Shown in pieces: positions 1 through 13,610 of a stretch of DNA of 64,000 nt. How positions within the stretch are numbered: the stretch's first letter is position 1; each line of letters begins with the position of its first letter. The stretch is taken from contig CAWZYM010000423.1 in NCBI GenBank assembly GCA_963966185.1, positions 231,001 to 295,000 on the forward strand, given 5' to 3'. Source of the stretch: Rhabditoides inermis (taxonomy: Eukaryota; Nematoda; Chromadorea; Rhabditida; Rhabditidae). A program made the position numbers and the translations under genes. The notes below the pieces were generated by a model. That model worked only from the letters and a program-made list of their open reading frames with translations. It was not told the origin of the DNA and made no database searches.

Positions 1-407
1 GAACGGTAAGCTTCCCTCGCGCTATTTCGCGATTACCATAGTAATACGACGATACAGGCGAGAGCGAAAAGAGCGGCGACGCGCATTACCCGGTTGATAT
101 GGAACATCGTGTGGCTAGATGGTGCTATCACTGCGTGGCGCGTGAGGGTTGCCCTTGGAGCGGACCAGCGGACCTAGAGACGCTAGGAGCGGTCCTGTAG
201 TGTGTGTAGCCTAGTCGCATTGTAGGCATGGGCACTCCCCCCCCTATCGCTCTGCCCCCTCCCCCTCACCCCCTTATCAAAGCACACTACCGCTCACTGC
301 TGATTGGATGTGTGATCTGTTCGATTGTCTCGTATTTTGTGTTCACCCCATTTACGCGGCGGTCATTTTGTGATTGACATTACGCGTGGCGGTTGGCTTG
401 CCGTTGT

Positions 408-492
408 TGCTGCTCTTCGAAACTCCCTTCGATACTCCTTTCGAAGTCAGTATCGAAGAGAGTTTCGAAGAGACTGACCACACCTTAATGGA
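408..492. repeat. Short TTCGAA-rich repeat upstream of UGCG
   Basis: Several copies of TTCGAA or TTCGATA lie 7-15 bp apart and end in TTTCGAAGAGACTGACC. The same terminal string, with the same internal style, closes the inverted-repeat element at 54427-54608. This copy lacks a matching left terminus, so it looks like a truncated member of that family. Positions 1-407 hold nothing else that can be supported; 228-285 is C-rich. Confidence 0.5.
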
Positions 493-606
493 TACATCCC
501 CCGTCGTCGTGCCATTGCGTGTGGTGGTTCACTCGCCATTGTCGAATTCTCCTGTCGTTTTTCAGCCCCGTGCCTTCTTCTCTCTCTCCCCCTCCGTCTC
601 GTCTCG

Positions 607-3571
607 ATGTGGGAGTGCGTGGGCGGGGCGGCCGCGCTGTGCGGCGGCGTCTTCTCCGCGGCCATCGCCCTCCTCCACATCATGGCCATCGGATACGGGT
701 CAGTCTGAAAACCTATCATCACTTCTTTATCACTACGAGTTACCTTTAGCGCGGGTACTATATGCGTTTGTTGTTGTCTGTTGCCATATATGAATTGTTT
801 TCTTGCTATGCGTCTGTGGTGTTGTGGTATGGGTGAAGCGTATTGTTGGTTGGCAAAGTGTAGAATGTTCAGGGTTTCTGTTTAAAACCGCAACCCACAA
901 CGCATAACCTGTGGTGCGTGGTGCGAACATATGGGGCATGGTTGACCGGAACATTTACGCATCAATGCATGAAGTATGCTCTCATTTGCAGCAAGTACCG
1001 CCTGCACCGGAAGGTGGAGTACCCGCCGGGCGGCCGGGGCGGCGCGGGCGTGTCGATCCTCAAGCCGATCGTCGGCGTCGACGAGCACCTCGAGAAGAAC
1101 CTCGAGTCGTACTTCCTACTTAAGTACCACATGGTTAGTGTTCATTCGAAATGTTTTATCAATAAGGTGGGGTAAATCGGAGGAAGACGGAGAGTCAGTT
1201 GTGATAATCTCAGTACGAGTGATTGTATGGTGGGACAGGTTACTATGTTTTCTTATGCAATGGACCTAATGAATAACTGGTAACCAGTAACCTTTTCAGT
1301 ACGAATTGTTGTTCTGTCTGCACGAGCGCAGCGACCCTGCCGTGGAGGTGATCCGCCGGTTGATGCACACCTATCCAGCTGTGCCGGCCAGTATCTTCTA
1401 CCTCGAAGGTGGGTTCATCAAGTCGGTTTACAATGTTAGCATTATGTGATAGAAGGATTGCTTCATTTAGAGGTGTCTGTGTAAACGTACTAGTACTGTT
1501 TTATGCGGATTGCTCTGAGATTGGCTATGTCGATTCGAACTTGGTTGCAGACTCTGCGTCGGTGGGTCTGAATCCGAAGATCAACAACATGGCGGCTGCG
1601 TGGCGGGCGGCCAAGCACCCGCTCGTGCTCATCTCGGACAGCGGCATCATGATGCGGCCGGACGCGCTGCAAGACATGGTGCGTGTCTGGTTGTGAAGTA
1701 AGATTCGCGTGGTCAATTATGTTGCGTATTCGTTGTTGTGTGTTTCCACTTGTACCATTGAGGTGAGGTTGTGCTGCAGGTAGTGCGAGTATGAGCATTG
1801 TCTAGTAGGTGTGCTTGTGTTGTCCGCTTGCACGGTTGAGGTTGTGCAGTTGTGCTGCTGGACATATGGTGGGTGGAAGGGGGGGGGAGTATGGGCATTG
1901 TCTACTAATTTCGGTATTTCCATTGGATGTTTGAGCTTAGAGGTTTTGCTGTAAGACAAGTGGGTGGGTGGAGGCAAGGCAAACTTCGAACATTGGCTTG
2001 GATAGAACATATGTGGATAGTCTGGTGGGTGTGGTACGTATTGTTTATGTTTTCTACGAATGCGCTGACATCGAGGGTGGGAAGGAGAAGTGGATTTTGT
2101 GTTATTTATTTGAACGGTTGCGCTGCAGAGTATGGTAATGGTATGATGGAAGAGAAGATTCACACTATTGTTGACGTACGTTGCACGCTAGTGTATTGTT
2201 TTTGGACGTGTATGTGTTGCGTTTTTTGGGGATTGTTGACGTGGAGTATTCTTTTACTGGGCGCATGCGTGGCTAGTCTGCTTAGTGCGTTGCGTATTAT
2301 TTCTGTTTTCTACGAATGTGCTGCCGATTATGGTAGGTGGGGATAGGAACTGCGAGGCTCGGTTGATTGACGCATGTCATGTTTGTAGATTGTCTTGTAT
2401 GTGTGTTGCGTACTGTTGTGTCGGCCACTTGTACGGTTGGAGATTGGAGTGGCTCTGTTGGACATGGTGGGTGATGGAAAAGGAATCACAAAGCTCTTAG
2501 CGCATGCCCTGTGGCTGGCCTGTCTAGTATGTGTGTTGCGTATAGTTTGTGTTTTCTACGAACAAAGGATACGGTGGGCGCGTGGGCGGAGAAAAAATAT
2601 CACGTATTAGCGCATACCATACGTACAGATTGTCTAGTAGATGCGTTGCGTATTGTTTCTGTATTCGTCTGTTTCACAGTGCGATGCAGGGGGACAGGGT
2701 GAGTAGTGATGAATGTTATGTTGTTCATATCAATGCTGAATATTGCATTGAATAAGAAGGAAGACGACACTCACAAGAAAAGGCTGATGTCGATTATTAG
2801 CACGTGTCTGTCTAGACTGTCTAGTTGATGTGCTGCGTGTTTTGTGTTTTCCATTTGCACGGATGCGTCAGGTTAAGATGAGTGCAAGAGGACAGTGATG
2901 ACTGATAATTTGCATACGCAAGTTCGATGATATTTTTAAAGAATGGTGGGAAAATGTGTTCGTTTCGCCAACTAGATTATTGACGCATGCCACCCGTGGA
3001 TTGTCGAGTTGATGTGTTGCGTATTGTTTGTGCTATACGCTTAACACTTTTTATTTGTAGAATATGGTGGGTGGTGAGGATAATAGTGTTCGTGTTCTTT
3101 GGGACAATACTACAACGAAAGAGGAGGAAGGGAAGATGCTTATCCCTCTATTCTCTAGGTGAACTCTATGACGCCTGAGGTGGCGCTCGTCACTCAGACT
3201 CCCTTCTGCGCGGATCGATCCGGATCGGGAGCAGAGATGGAGCAGGTAGAGATTGTGGATATAGGAGGGAGGGGGGGGGGGGTGAAGTAGCAGAGTGCAG
3301 AGAGGAAGTCGAGAAAAAACTGTCGAGAATCCTAGTCGTCTTCCACCAAGCTGATTGTGTGCGTATTTGTTCGAGTGTGATTCATCTCTGTTAGGAATCG
3401 TGTTTTCAGTGTGTTTTGTGTTTTTGTGCATGCATGATCCTTTCGTTGTTTAGATCTTTTTTGGCACGGCGCACTCTCGCATCTACCTGGCGGCGAACTG
3501 CCTGGGGTTTTTGTGCTCTACCGGGATGAGCAGCATCATGCGGTGAGAGAGGGAGAGAGAGAGGGATAGGG

Positions 3572-3605
<34 letters not shown>

Positions 3606-5926
3606 GGGGAGGGAGAAAGAGAAAGAGAGAGAGAGAGAGGGAGGGAGAGAAGGGAGAGAAAAAGAGAGAGGAGGAGGAGAGAGAGAATAGTTGGCTGTAC
3701 TATGTTCTTCCACCGGGTGGTCTGTTTCCAGTTGTTATCAGGGTATTCACACACACTCCACTATCCGACTTTTTGTGTGGTCGTGTTTTTGCGCGTCTCC
3801 GCAGTTTTGTTTTTCGTGTGCAGGGCTGAAGGGCATGTGTCGAGTGGTGTGTCGAATCGAACGATTGTAGTTTTGCGCGTGTGTCTGTATGTACAGCGTA
3901 CATCGAGAGGAGGTGGGAAGCGACTTGATGTTTGACTTTGACAGTTTGATCTCGCGATGCGTAGTGTTTGATGTCAAAAAGGTGTTGATTGACTGCAAAA
4001 AATGAACGCGTTCACTGATGCAAAAGAAAGTGTTCATGTTCATTATAGATGGTCTGAAAATAGAAAGGGATGCAAATAGGCAAGAATACGTGATAATTGC
4101 CTTCTAAGGGCGTTGAATACGTGATAATTGCCTTCTAAGGGCGTTGATTGACTCTGAAAAAATGGCCTCGAGAATCGTGGCGCGGAGAAAGGAGAGGTTA
4201 TGAAATGAGGGATGAGGAGTAGGGACGGTACGGGATTGGGAATGAGAATTGAGAGATGAAAGACGGAAAGGGAATGGCTATCCCATCGTGTTCAGGAAGG
4301 ACGCGGTCGACTCGTGCGGCGGCCTGTCGCACTTTGGCCAGTTCCTGGCTGAGGACTACTTTATCGGACTCGCACTCACCAACAAGTGCGTTATCAAAAT
4401 CAAAAATTTATCCACAATCATGAACATAATGTACAAAACACACGTGAGGTCTTAGTGAGAGCGCTGGAAGTGGGTTACGGACTGGGCAGTGTTGCGTTTG
4501 ATTATTCTGTCCTTGTTACCTTGGTAGTAGTTTAGTGGTAGATTTGGTGGGTCGAGTGCGGTATTAATTAGCGCAACTTTCTTTGTGTTTGATTGATTTG
4601 TGAGACATTTCGTAGGTGTACTGTGTATTGGGAAACAAGTCTAACACTTTAATGTAATGTGGATTGTGCAATGTGCCTTGAAACCTGCAAAAGCCACGTG
4701 TGTAATTGTTCACCAGATTTAATTAATAATTCAATTAATTAAAAAAGATTTGCTAACAACTGCCGTGTGCAGGGGCTGGAAGTCTGCGATCTCCTCCCTG
4801 CCCGCCCTGCAGAACTCTGCCCGCGTCACGCCCCTCTCCTTCCACAACAGACTGTGCAGATGGATCAAGCTGAGGGTGGCTATGCTGCCCCATACCATTG
4901 TGCTGGAGCCACTGCAGGTATGAGGAGAGGGAGAGAGGAGAGAGGAGAGGAGATTGAGGGGGGGGGGAGAGAGAATCTGATATTGTAGGACTGTTTTGTG
5001 AACGCGCTGATGACTGCGGTGTGTGTGCGTCGGCTGTTTGGGTGGTGAGTGACTTTTATTAGAAATATTACCAGTTTTTCGATACTAGATCACTAAAGAC
5101 AATTGTGGATGACTTGTCATGTTCTTCAGGTATAGGTGGGCATTCTTCTCTTTCAGGTACATGTGCGCCTACCTGCCTCTTCATCTGGGCGCGTGGCTGG
5201 CGTGCGACTGGGTGCTGCTCAATGTGCTGCAGGTAGGGGGAGGGGGGAGGGGCATTGAGACAAGGATGGATAGGTGGATGAATGTTGTGTGGTTGTGGTT
5301 CGCCTGACGACTCATTGATTTGTGGCACTAGTGGTCTGTTATAGTGGTGGGGTGAAGCGTATCAATTGTTGGTGTGTTTATGGTTGTGGGTACTTGCTGG
5401 CACTAGAGACTAGAGTGACTATGACAGACAGGCAGAAAATGTTAGTGTTTGATATGTATGTTGACGGATGATCGATGCATGTACCATGTAGAATATTGAA
5501 TTGATGAGTGTTTTCGTTGTGTATTCACATGGTATTGTGTTGTTAATTGTTTGCAATGTCTGAGTAAAAGCATAGATTTTGTAGAAAAGTATAAATTATT
5601 GAAGTATGTTATGCCGAGTTCCGAGTATTGTACACGAATTATCTCGCCATAATTTTCCTATGATTATATGTATGGCGAAACATATTGTTGAACAGACGAT
5701 TTCGGAACGATTATGTAGCGATTTTGGATAAATGATTGATTGATTTCAGAACGGCCCTCTTCCCTTCTCGTTCCCGCGCTTTGTGCGTCTATGGTTGTGT
5801 CGCGAGGCGATGGCCCTGCCGACCTTCCTCCGCGCCCTTCTGCAACCGGACATTGAGTGGAGACGGGGCGCGTACCGACTCGACTGGGGAGGCACCATCC
5901 GACCCGTCGGCAAGAGGGTCGAATAG
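607..5926 (+). CDS. UGCG: Ceramide glucosyltransferase (glucosylceramide synthase, GT21)
   Basis: Transfers glucose from UDP-glucose to ceramide at the cytosolic face of the Golgi, the first step of glucosphingolipid synthesis. Exons: 607-698, 992-1133, 1300-1408, 1551-1678, 3159-3245, 3454-3542, 4296-4385, 4773-4917, 4989-5044, 5157-5232, 5750-5926. They join in phase to 396 aa, close to the 394 aa of the human enzyme. A hydrophobic N-terminal segment (residues about 8-28) is followed by LKP-x-x-GVD. The GT21 signature falls at the mammalian numbering: D90 (the D1 aspartate), D144 in DSG, D236 in AEDYF, R272-x-x-R-W276, plus H193. C-terminal hydrophobic segments follow. The start is the only ATG giving the membrane segment in phase with exon 2. 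Splice sites are canonical. Intron 4 (1679-3158) is mostly degenerate tandem repeat. Identity is very secure; the 5' end of the transcript is unknown. Confidence 0.95.
1725..3085. repeat. Degenerate tandem repeat filling UGCG intron 4
   Basis: The core GTTGCGTATTGTTTGTGTTT, often followed by TCTACGAA or CACTTGTACGGTTG, recurs with substitutions about every 100-250 bp. Copies lie near 1731, 1815, 2033, 2288, 2404, 2535, 2645, 2829 and 3012. Many are preceded by CGCATGCC or TTGTCTAGT. No coding signal runs through the stretch. It looks like an old minisatellite or nested repeat array. Confidence 0.6.
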
Positions 5927-6452
5927 GCAGGGGAGAAGGGGGGGATAGTACTTACTAGCGTCTTTGTAGCAGTAGATGTGGTGTGTGTGTGTGTTGGGTG
6001 AGAGAAGCGTGCTTTATGTGATAGAGTGCCTTGGAGAGTGAGGTGACACGCGGGTTACGGTAGTTTTTTGTTCTGTCTCGATTGTTCTCTCATCAGTTCT
6101 GTTGTGTTTCCGCCGATATCAGTGTGACCGTACTTGACACATTCTCTCGTCTCATCATCAGTTTGGCTGCTCTTCGCTTGATTTGACTTGGCACAAAGTG
6201 ATATGATTATTGTGTGATATGATTATGTGGTGTTCTTCTATGCTCGATTTGTTCCGAATGTCTGTGTGTGTGTGCGAATGCTTTACTTGCTCCAAGAGAT
6301 GTGTAATATATATGATATGGCAAGAAATATGCGATAAAGAGTTCTATCACTTGTATGTATTTATTGAATAATTGAATGGAGATTATCAGTTTGTGTCTGT
6401 GCGGATATCTTGGGAAAATTAGTAGGTGCATATGCAATTGAGGTATCAGATG
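5927..6452. other. Intergenic spacer UGCG-frataxin
   Basis: 526 bp between the UGCG stop codon and the frataxin start. It contains short (TG)n runs near 5981 and 6263 and no convincing gene. The frataxin promoter and the UGCG 3' UTR must both lie here. No clear TATA box was found. Confidence 0.5.
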
Positions 6453-8591
<2,139 letters not shown>

Positions 8592-9009
8592 TGAGTGACG
8601 TCACAAATCAAATCAAATATTCATACAGAATCGCATTGTCATGTACATGCATGAGAGGTGTTCGACTAGCGCTGGGAGAGTAGATCAGTGACGTCACAGG
8701 ATTATTGTAACCGATTGATGTAACATATATTGTTCTCAAGTGTTTATGAGAGCCGAGAGAGAGATTTTGAATTTTTAGTTTAGATTAGCTAGTCTGTGGT
8801 GTTGATTTGCCTTGCTGATACGGTGTCTGCATGTATAAACGCATTCTGGATGAAAAGCAACGGGAGGTGTGTGAATATGCTTGGTGTACAATGGTCACGA
8901 CTGTCCATGACATATCTCTGAGATGCTTTCCATGTATCACTTATCCCCCTTCCTATCTTCGCATGCTTTATCCCCCCTGCAACGGTCTTCGTGTTGATGA
9001 GAGAGCAGA

Positions 9010-9045
<36 letters not shown>

Positions 9046-9149
9046 GCCGATCCGAAAATGTCTCGGCCATATCATCTTATTGGATGATTATCAGTGCGGC
9101 GGCTAGTCTGATATAGATGCGCTCGCGCGCTACTGCAACGCCCCACCTG

Positions 9150-9190
<41 letters not shown>

Positions 9191-9411
9191 CAGGTATGGC
9201 AGGGAGAGAGAGAGAAGACCGGGGCCGTCGATCGATCCCCCGGTCTCTCTCCCCTTCCCCCCTCTCTCGCTTCCACTCTGATGAAGGCAGCTGGGCTCCG
9301 TCGTCTTTCGTCTTCTTCTTTTCCCACATAATTCACATGCCCGTTCATCTCATCAGATGTCGTCATAATTCCGCCATGCACTGTGTGCGTGTGTTTTTTC
9401 TAGCTTGGTTT

Positions 9412-9502
<91 letters not shown>

Positions 9503-10295
9503 TCTATTCAGCGGGAGTATAATCAGTGTAAGGCAAAGGGCGCCTGTACTTGCATGACTTGTAGATGATGGAGAAGAGATGGTGAGTGAGTGAGTGAGTG
9601 AGTGTGGTGAGAGGAGAGACGCATAGTGAGAGGAGACAGTGAGAGAGGGAGTGAGAGGGAGGGTGCAGACGGCGATAGAGCTCGGGGGAAGGGAGGAGAG
9701 TGCAAAGTTCGCAGCGACTAGCGAGAGAGAGAGAGCGAGGCGAGCCCCTTGCATACGTCATTTGCAGTGAGAGAGAGAGAGAGAGAGTGGAGAGTGGGGC
9801 TTCCTACTCTCATCCTCCCGCCACTTTTATCAATTATCATCATGTGAGAGGAGATTAGAATGAATATCATGTCTGTATGTGTATGTGTGTGTGTGTTTTG
9901 TAATCTTTCCGATTCGCTGGCAGCGTAGGCAGCGGCGCGAATTGTAATTGCCCGATTTTGGCGAGTGCGTATGTATGTGTGTTCTGGGCTATGGTATTCT
10001 ATTCTGGTATTCTGGTATCGAGTGTTCGATTCGCACATGGTCTTCACACAGTTTATGGTTTTTGATTGCGCCGTTTTTTTGTGTGCGCGTGTGTATCCAG
10101 TTTCGTTGAGCGAAGATTGCAGTTTTTGTGTGTGATTTGTAATTATGCCGTGTTTCAGTGCTTTGTGAATTTGGCTGTGAATCGTTACTCGGAGAGCAGA
10201 GTTCTGTGATGGGGTGTTGAATAGAGGGATAGGCGACAAGACTAGGCAGAATAAGAAGAGAGGACGAGAGGAGGGAGCAGACCAGACGGTGCAGC
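8592..10295. other. Intergenic region frataxin to SHP-2 with microsatellites
   Basis: No gene could be supported. It holds (GA)n at 9015-9042, (CT)n at 9154-9186, an 80-bp pure (CT)n at 9418-9499, (GTGA)n at 9583-9604 and (GT)n at 9878-9898. ORFs over these tracts are Ser/Leu or Arg/Glu runs, not genes. Confidence 0.7.
9418..9499. repeat. (CT)n microsatellite, about 40 units
   Basis: Uninterrupted CT dinucleotides, among the longest perfect tracts in the window. Related GA/CT tracts recur at 3575-3601, 7467-7534, 16926-16966, 18410-18456, 18747-18778, 28615-28652, 48889-48962 and 58200-58260, many of them inside introns. Confidence 0.95.
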
Positions 10296-12182
10296 ATGTA
10301 CAACACACCTGCATTGCCGTCCGTTCGGTGAGTTATTATGTATTTATGGAATTATTGATTGATTAGTGTTAGTGACCCCCTCCGCAGAGACCCCGTCTTG
10401 AGTTGGGGGCTTTACCTCTCACCTTTATTGATTGATTGACTTTTTATAATGCGAACGGCATAATGCATAGATCATGTTTGAGCAGCTGTTGCTCTTTTCC
10501 GTGTAATTTGTTGTCGCGTGGTTGCGAATTTTTGGAAATTGTATGCACGTGGAAATGTGAAAGTACGCTGCAACATTTAATAAATCTATCTGACGAAGTA
10601 ATTGCGTTTGGTTCGCAAAGGAATGTAATGTGCGAAACCTTCCACAAGGAAGTGAGGGAGAGAGAGAAGGGGGGAGAGAGAGAGAGGGAGAGAATGAGAG
10701 TGTGTAGTATGATCAGGCCCGGACCATGCCGTGTTGCAGTCTGTCGCAGTACTTCTACAATGTGTCGGGGGAGGAGGCGGAGCGCCTTCTGCGGCTTTAC
10801 GGCAGCGAGGCCGACTTCCTGGCGCGGCCGAGCGGCAGCGGCAGCGGCTACTCGATCAGCATACTGTCAGTACTTCTTCATTATCGGAAGTCTATTCATT
10901 AAATAATGTTCTCTTTCGCTGTTTTCCCTTATCTCAGTGATGATTGGTTTAGTTTTCTTCGATCATGTTTAATATAAGGGACGATACATGCATGGAATGG
11001 AATGTTTTACTTTCGTATTCAATGAGCATGGTTTGCGGACTGGAATGGGAGAAATCGTCTAGAAAAATGTTGCACTTTCTACTTTTTGCACCCTGTAGTT
11101 GGGCGAGACGTGTCAGCTTACTTTGTCATCTTTCGGTTGCAGTGTCGAAGTAGCCTTTTTGTGATGATGGGGTGATATACACGAATAATGTAATAGTGCA
11201 CGTATACGTACGATAGGTTTCACCGGTTGGTCATATTGTACGTGGTGTGATGTCCACTGGAAGCAGTTCCCTGTAGAAACCACCCCACATATAGTTCTAT
11301 GCACGCAATAAGTTGCGCGCAGTGGGGTGGATCAGAGAAAGACAGAGAGCCAACTCGCGGCAATAGCGCGCAAAACAAGAGAGGCAGACGGTTATGGCAC
11401 CGTATTTCGAACTGCAAACGAGGTAGATCGAAAACTATCGCTCTGACGCAAAATATATGAAATCTGTTTAACGTGCTTACACTCATTTTCGCCAGCTATT
11501 CGTTTCCGAGGGTACTCCATATCGGTACACAGTACCGTTTTCAGTCTTGGCGGGATCGATTAAGAATATCGACACTATTGCAATATTTATCATTTTAATA
11601 TGATATTCATATTTTTACAATACTTGATATTGATAAATATATTAATCTTCTCAGTCGCTGCGGCGGTTCGATCACTCATCTGAAGCTGCGACAGGAGGGC
11701 GGCCAGGTGGACCTCTGTGGCGGAGAGCGCTTCGCCAGCCTACACGAGCTGGTGGGTATCGATTGATTGTATTGATTGATTGATTGATTGATATTGATTG
11801 ATTCATTCATTCATTCATTCATTCATTCATTCATTCATTCATTAGGGGCGGCGCGCCAGCGCCGCCCGTTTGTTATGATCTGTGGCGCGCGCAGCGCGCC
11901 ATTATACTTTTCCCTTTTATTTTATACTATTCCTCATTGATTGATTGTGCTAGGCTATTGTTTGTCGAACTGATCACTGCACTGTTTATCAGATTAGATT
12001 AGGAGGATAATCGGCAAGGACAGTGGAAATGTGGCGTGGTTGTGGAGAAGTCATGTGCTTTTATGTGTGTGATCTGTTTGTGAATAATCGAGACGATAGT
12101 CAACGGGCAATGATTGGAATGTCCCGAATTCCAATCTTTGGGTCGCCAGTGTTGCATGTGATGCAGAAAAGGGCGAGTGAGA

Positions 12183-12221
<39 letters not shown>

Positions 12222-13563
12222 GTGAGTGAGTGAGTGAGTGAGTGAGTGAGTGAGTGAGTGAGTGAGTGAGTGAGTGAGGGAGTGAGAGGGAGAGAGAGAG
12301 GGTAGACGAGAAAGAGAGAGGAGGAATTCGCGTGGACGCGTATAGTGCATGTGACCGTTGCACTCTTGCGTTGTATCCCGTCTTCGATTGATTCCCCCTA
12401 TCCCCTATCGGGTTACGCCGAGAGTGCGAGCATGTGGGGTGGGAGAGAGAGAGAGAGAGAGAGAGATAACTAGTGTGTTGTGTGTTCCGGAAGAGTGACG
12501 TGATGTCTCTGGAAGATCGAATCCAGTTGGGAAGACTTGCACAGATGGAGTGTGCACAACACGCTGTGCGCTGGACTATGAAGAGAGAACTTTCAATGAT
12601 GGTTACATGGTGCATCCTAGTAGACTATCCACGACGCCTCTCTCTCACACACTCATTCTCTCTCTCTCTCTCTCTCACTCTCTCTCTCTCTTTCTCCCCC
12701 TACCTCCCTCTCTTGCAGGTCCTCCACCACATGTCTCACCCGGGCGCCATTAACAGCAAGGACGGCGACTCGATACATTTGCGGTGGGTTCAGGCAGCGT
12801 GGTTATCGATTATCGATTAGTTACTTTTTATCGATGGGTGTGTGTGTGTGTGGTTCGTTCTGTATGAAATATTGTTCATGTTCGGTATGAAATATGTATG
12901 TATCTACAATCTTCAATGTCTTCAAACGTATAGAGAAGTTTGAAGATTTCTACGCTTTGTTCGGTATGAAATATGTTTCCCATTGTTGTGACTTGTTGTA
13001 ATGGTCACTTTTTTCAATACGTTCTCTCTCTCTAACTGTAATATGGAAGTATTCGCTTTCCAGCCGCCCGCTGTTTGTGCCGCTGTGCGAGCCGGCAGCG
13101 GCCGAGGCGAGAGCACCACTGGCGGAGAGGTGGGTGGGGGAGGAGGGAGGGGAGAGAGGGGGGAGAGAGGGAGGGAGGGAGAGGAGGGAGGGGAGAGAGG
13201 AGGGAGGGGAGAGAGGGGGGAGAGGGAGGGAGAGAGAGGGGGAGAGGAGGGAGGGGGAGGGAGGGAGAGAGAGAGAGAGAGGATGAGAGAGAGGATGGGA
13301 GAGGGGGGGGGGGAGAAAAAGAGGTGGAGGAGAGGAGGAGGGAGGGAAAGAGAGAGAGGTTGAGAGAGGAGGGGAGAGAGAGGGGTGGAGGAGAGGAGGG
13401 AGGGATGGAAAGAGAGAGAGGATGAGAGAGGAGGGGAAAGAGAGGGGTGGAGAAGAGGAGGGAGGGAGGGGAGAGAGAAAGAGGGAGAGAGAGGGAGGAA
13501 GAGATGTAGAGGTAGCTAGGATGAGAGACAGAGAGAATCAGGGGGAGAGAGGAAGAGGGAGAA

Positions 13564-13610
<47 letters not shown>

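Noticed and set aside
9350..9760. Ser/Leu-rich ORFs over (CT)n tracts, also at 13030-13680, 18330-18960 and 30340-30920
   Set aside because: Low-complexity translation of microsatellites with no splice context or conserved motif.
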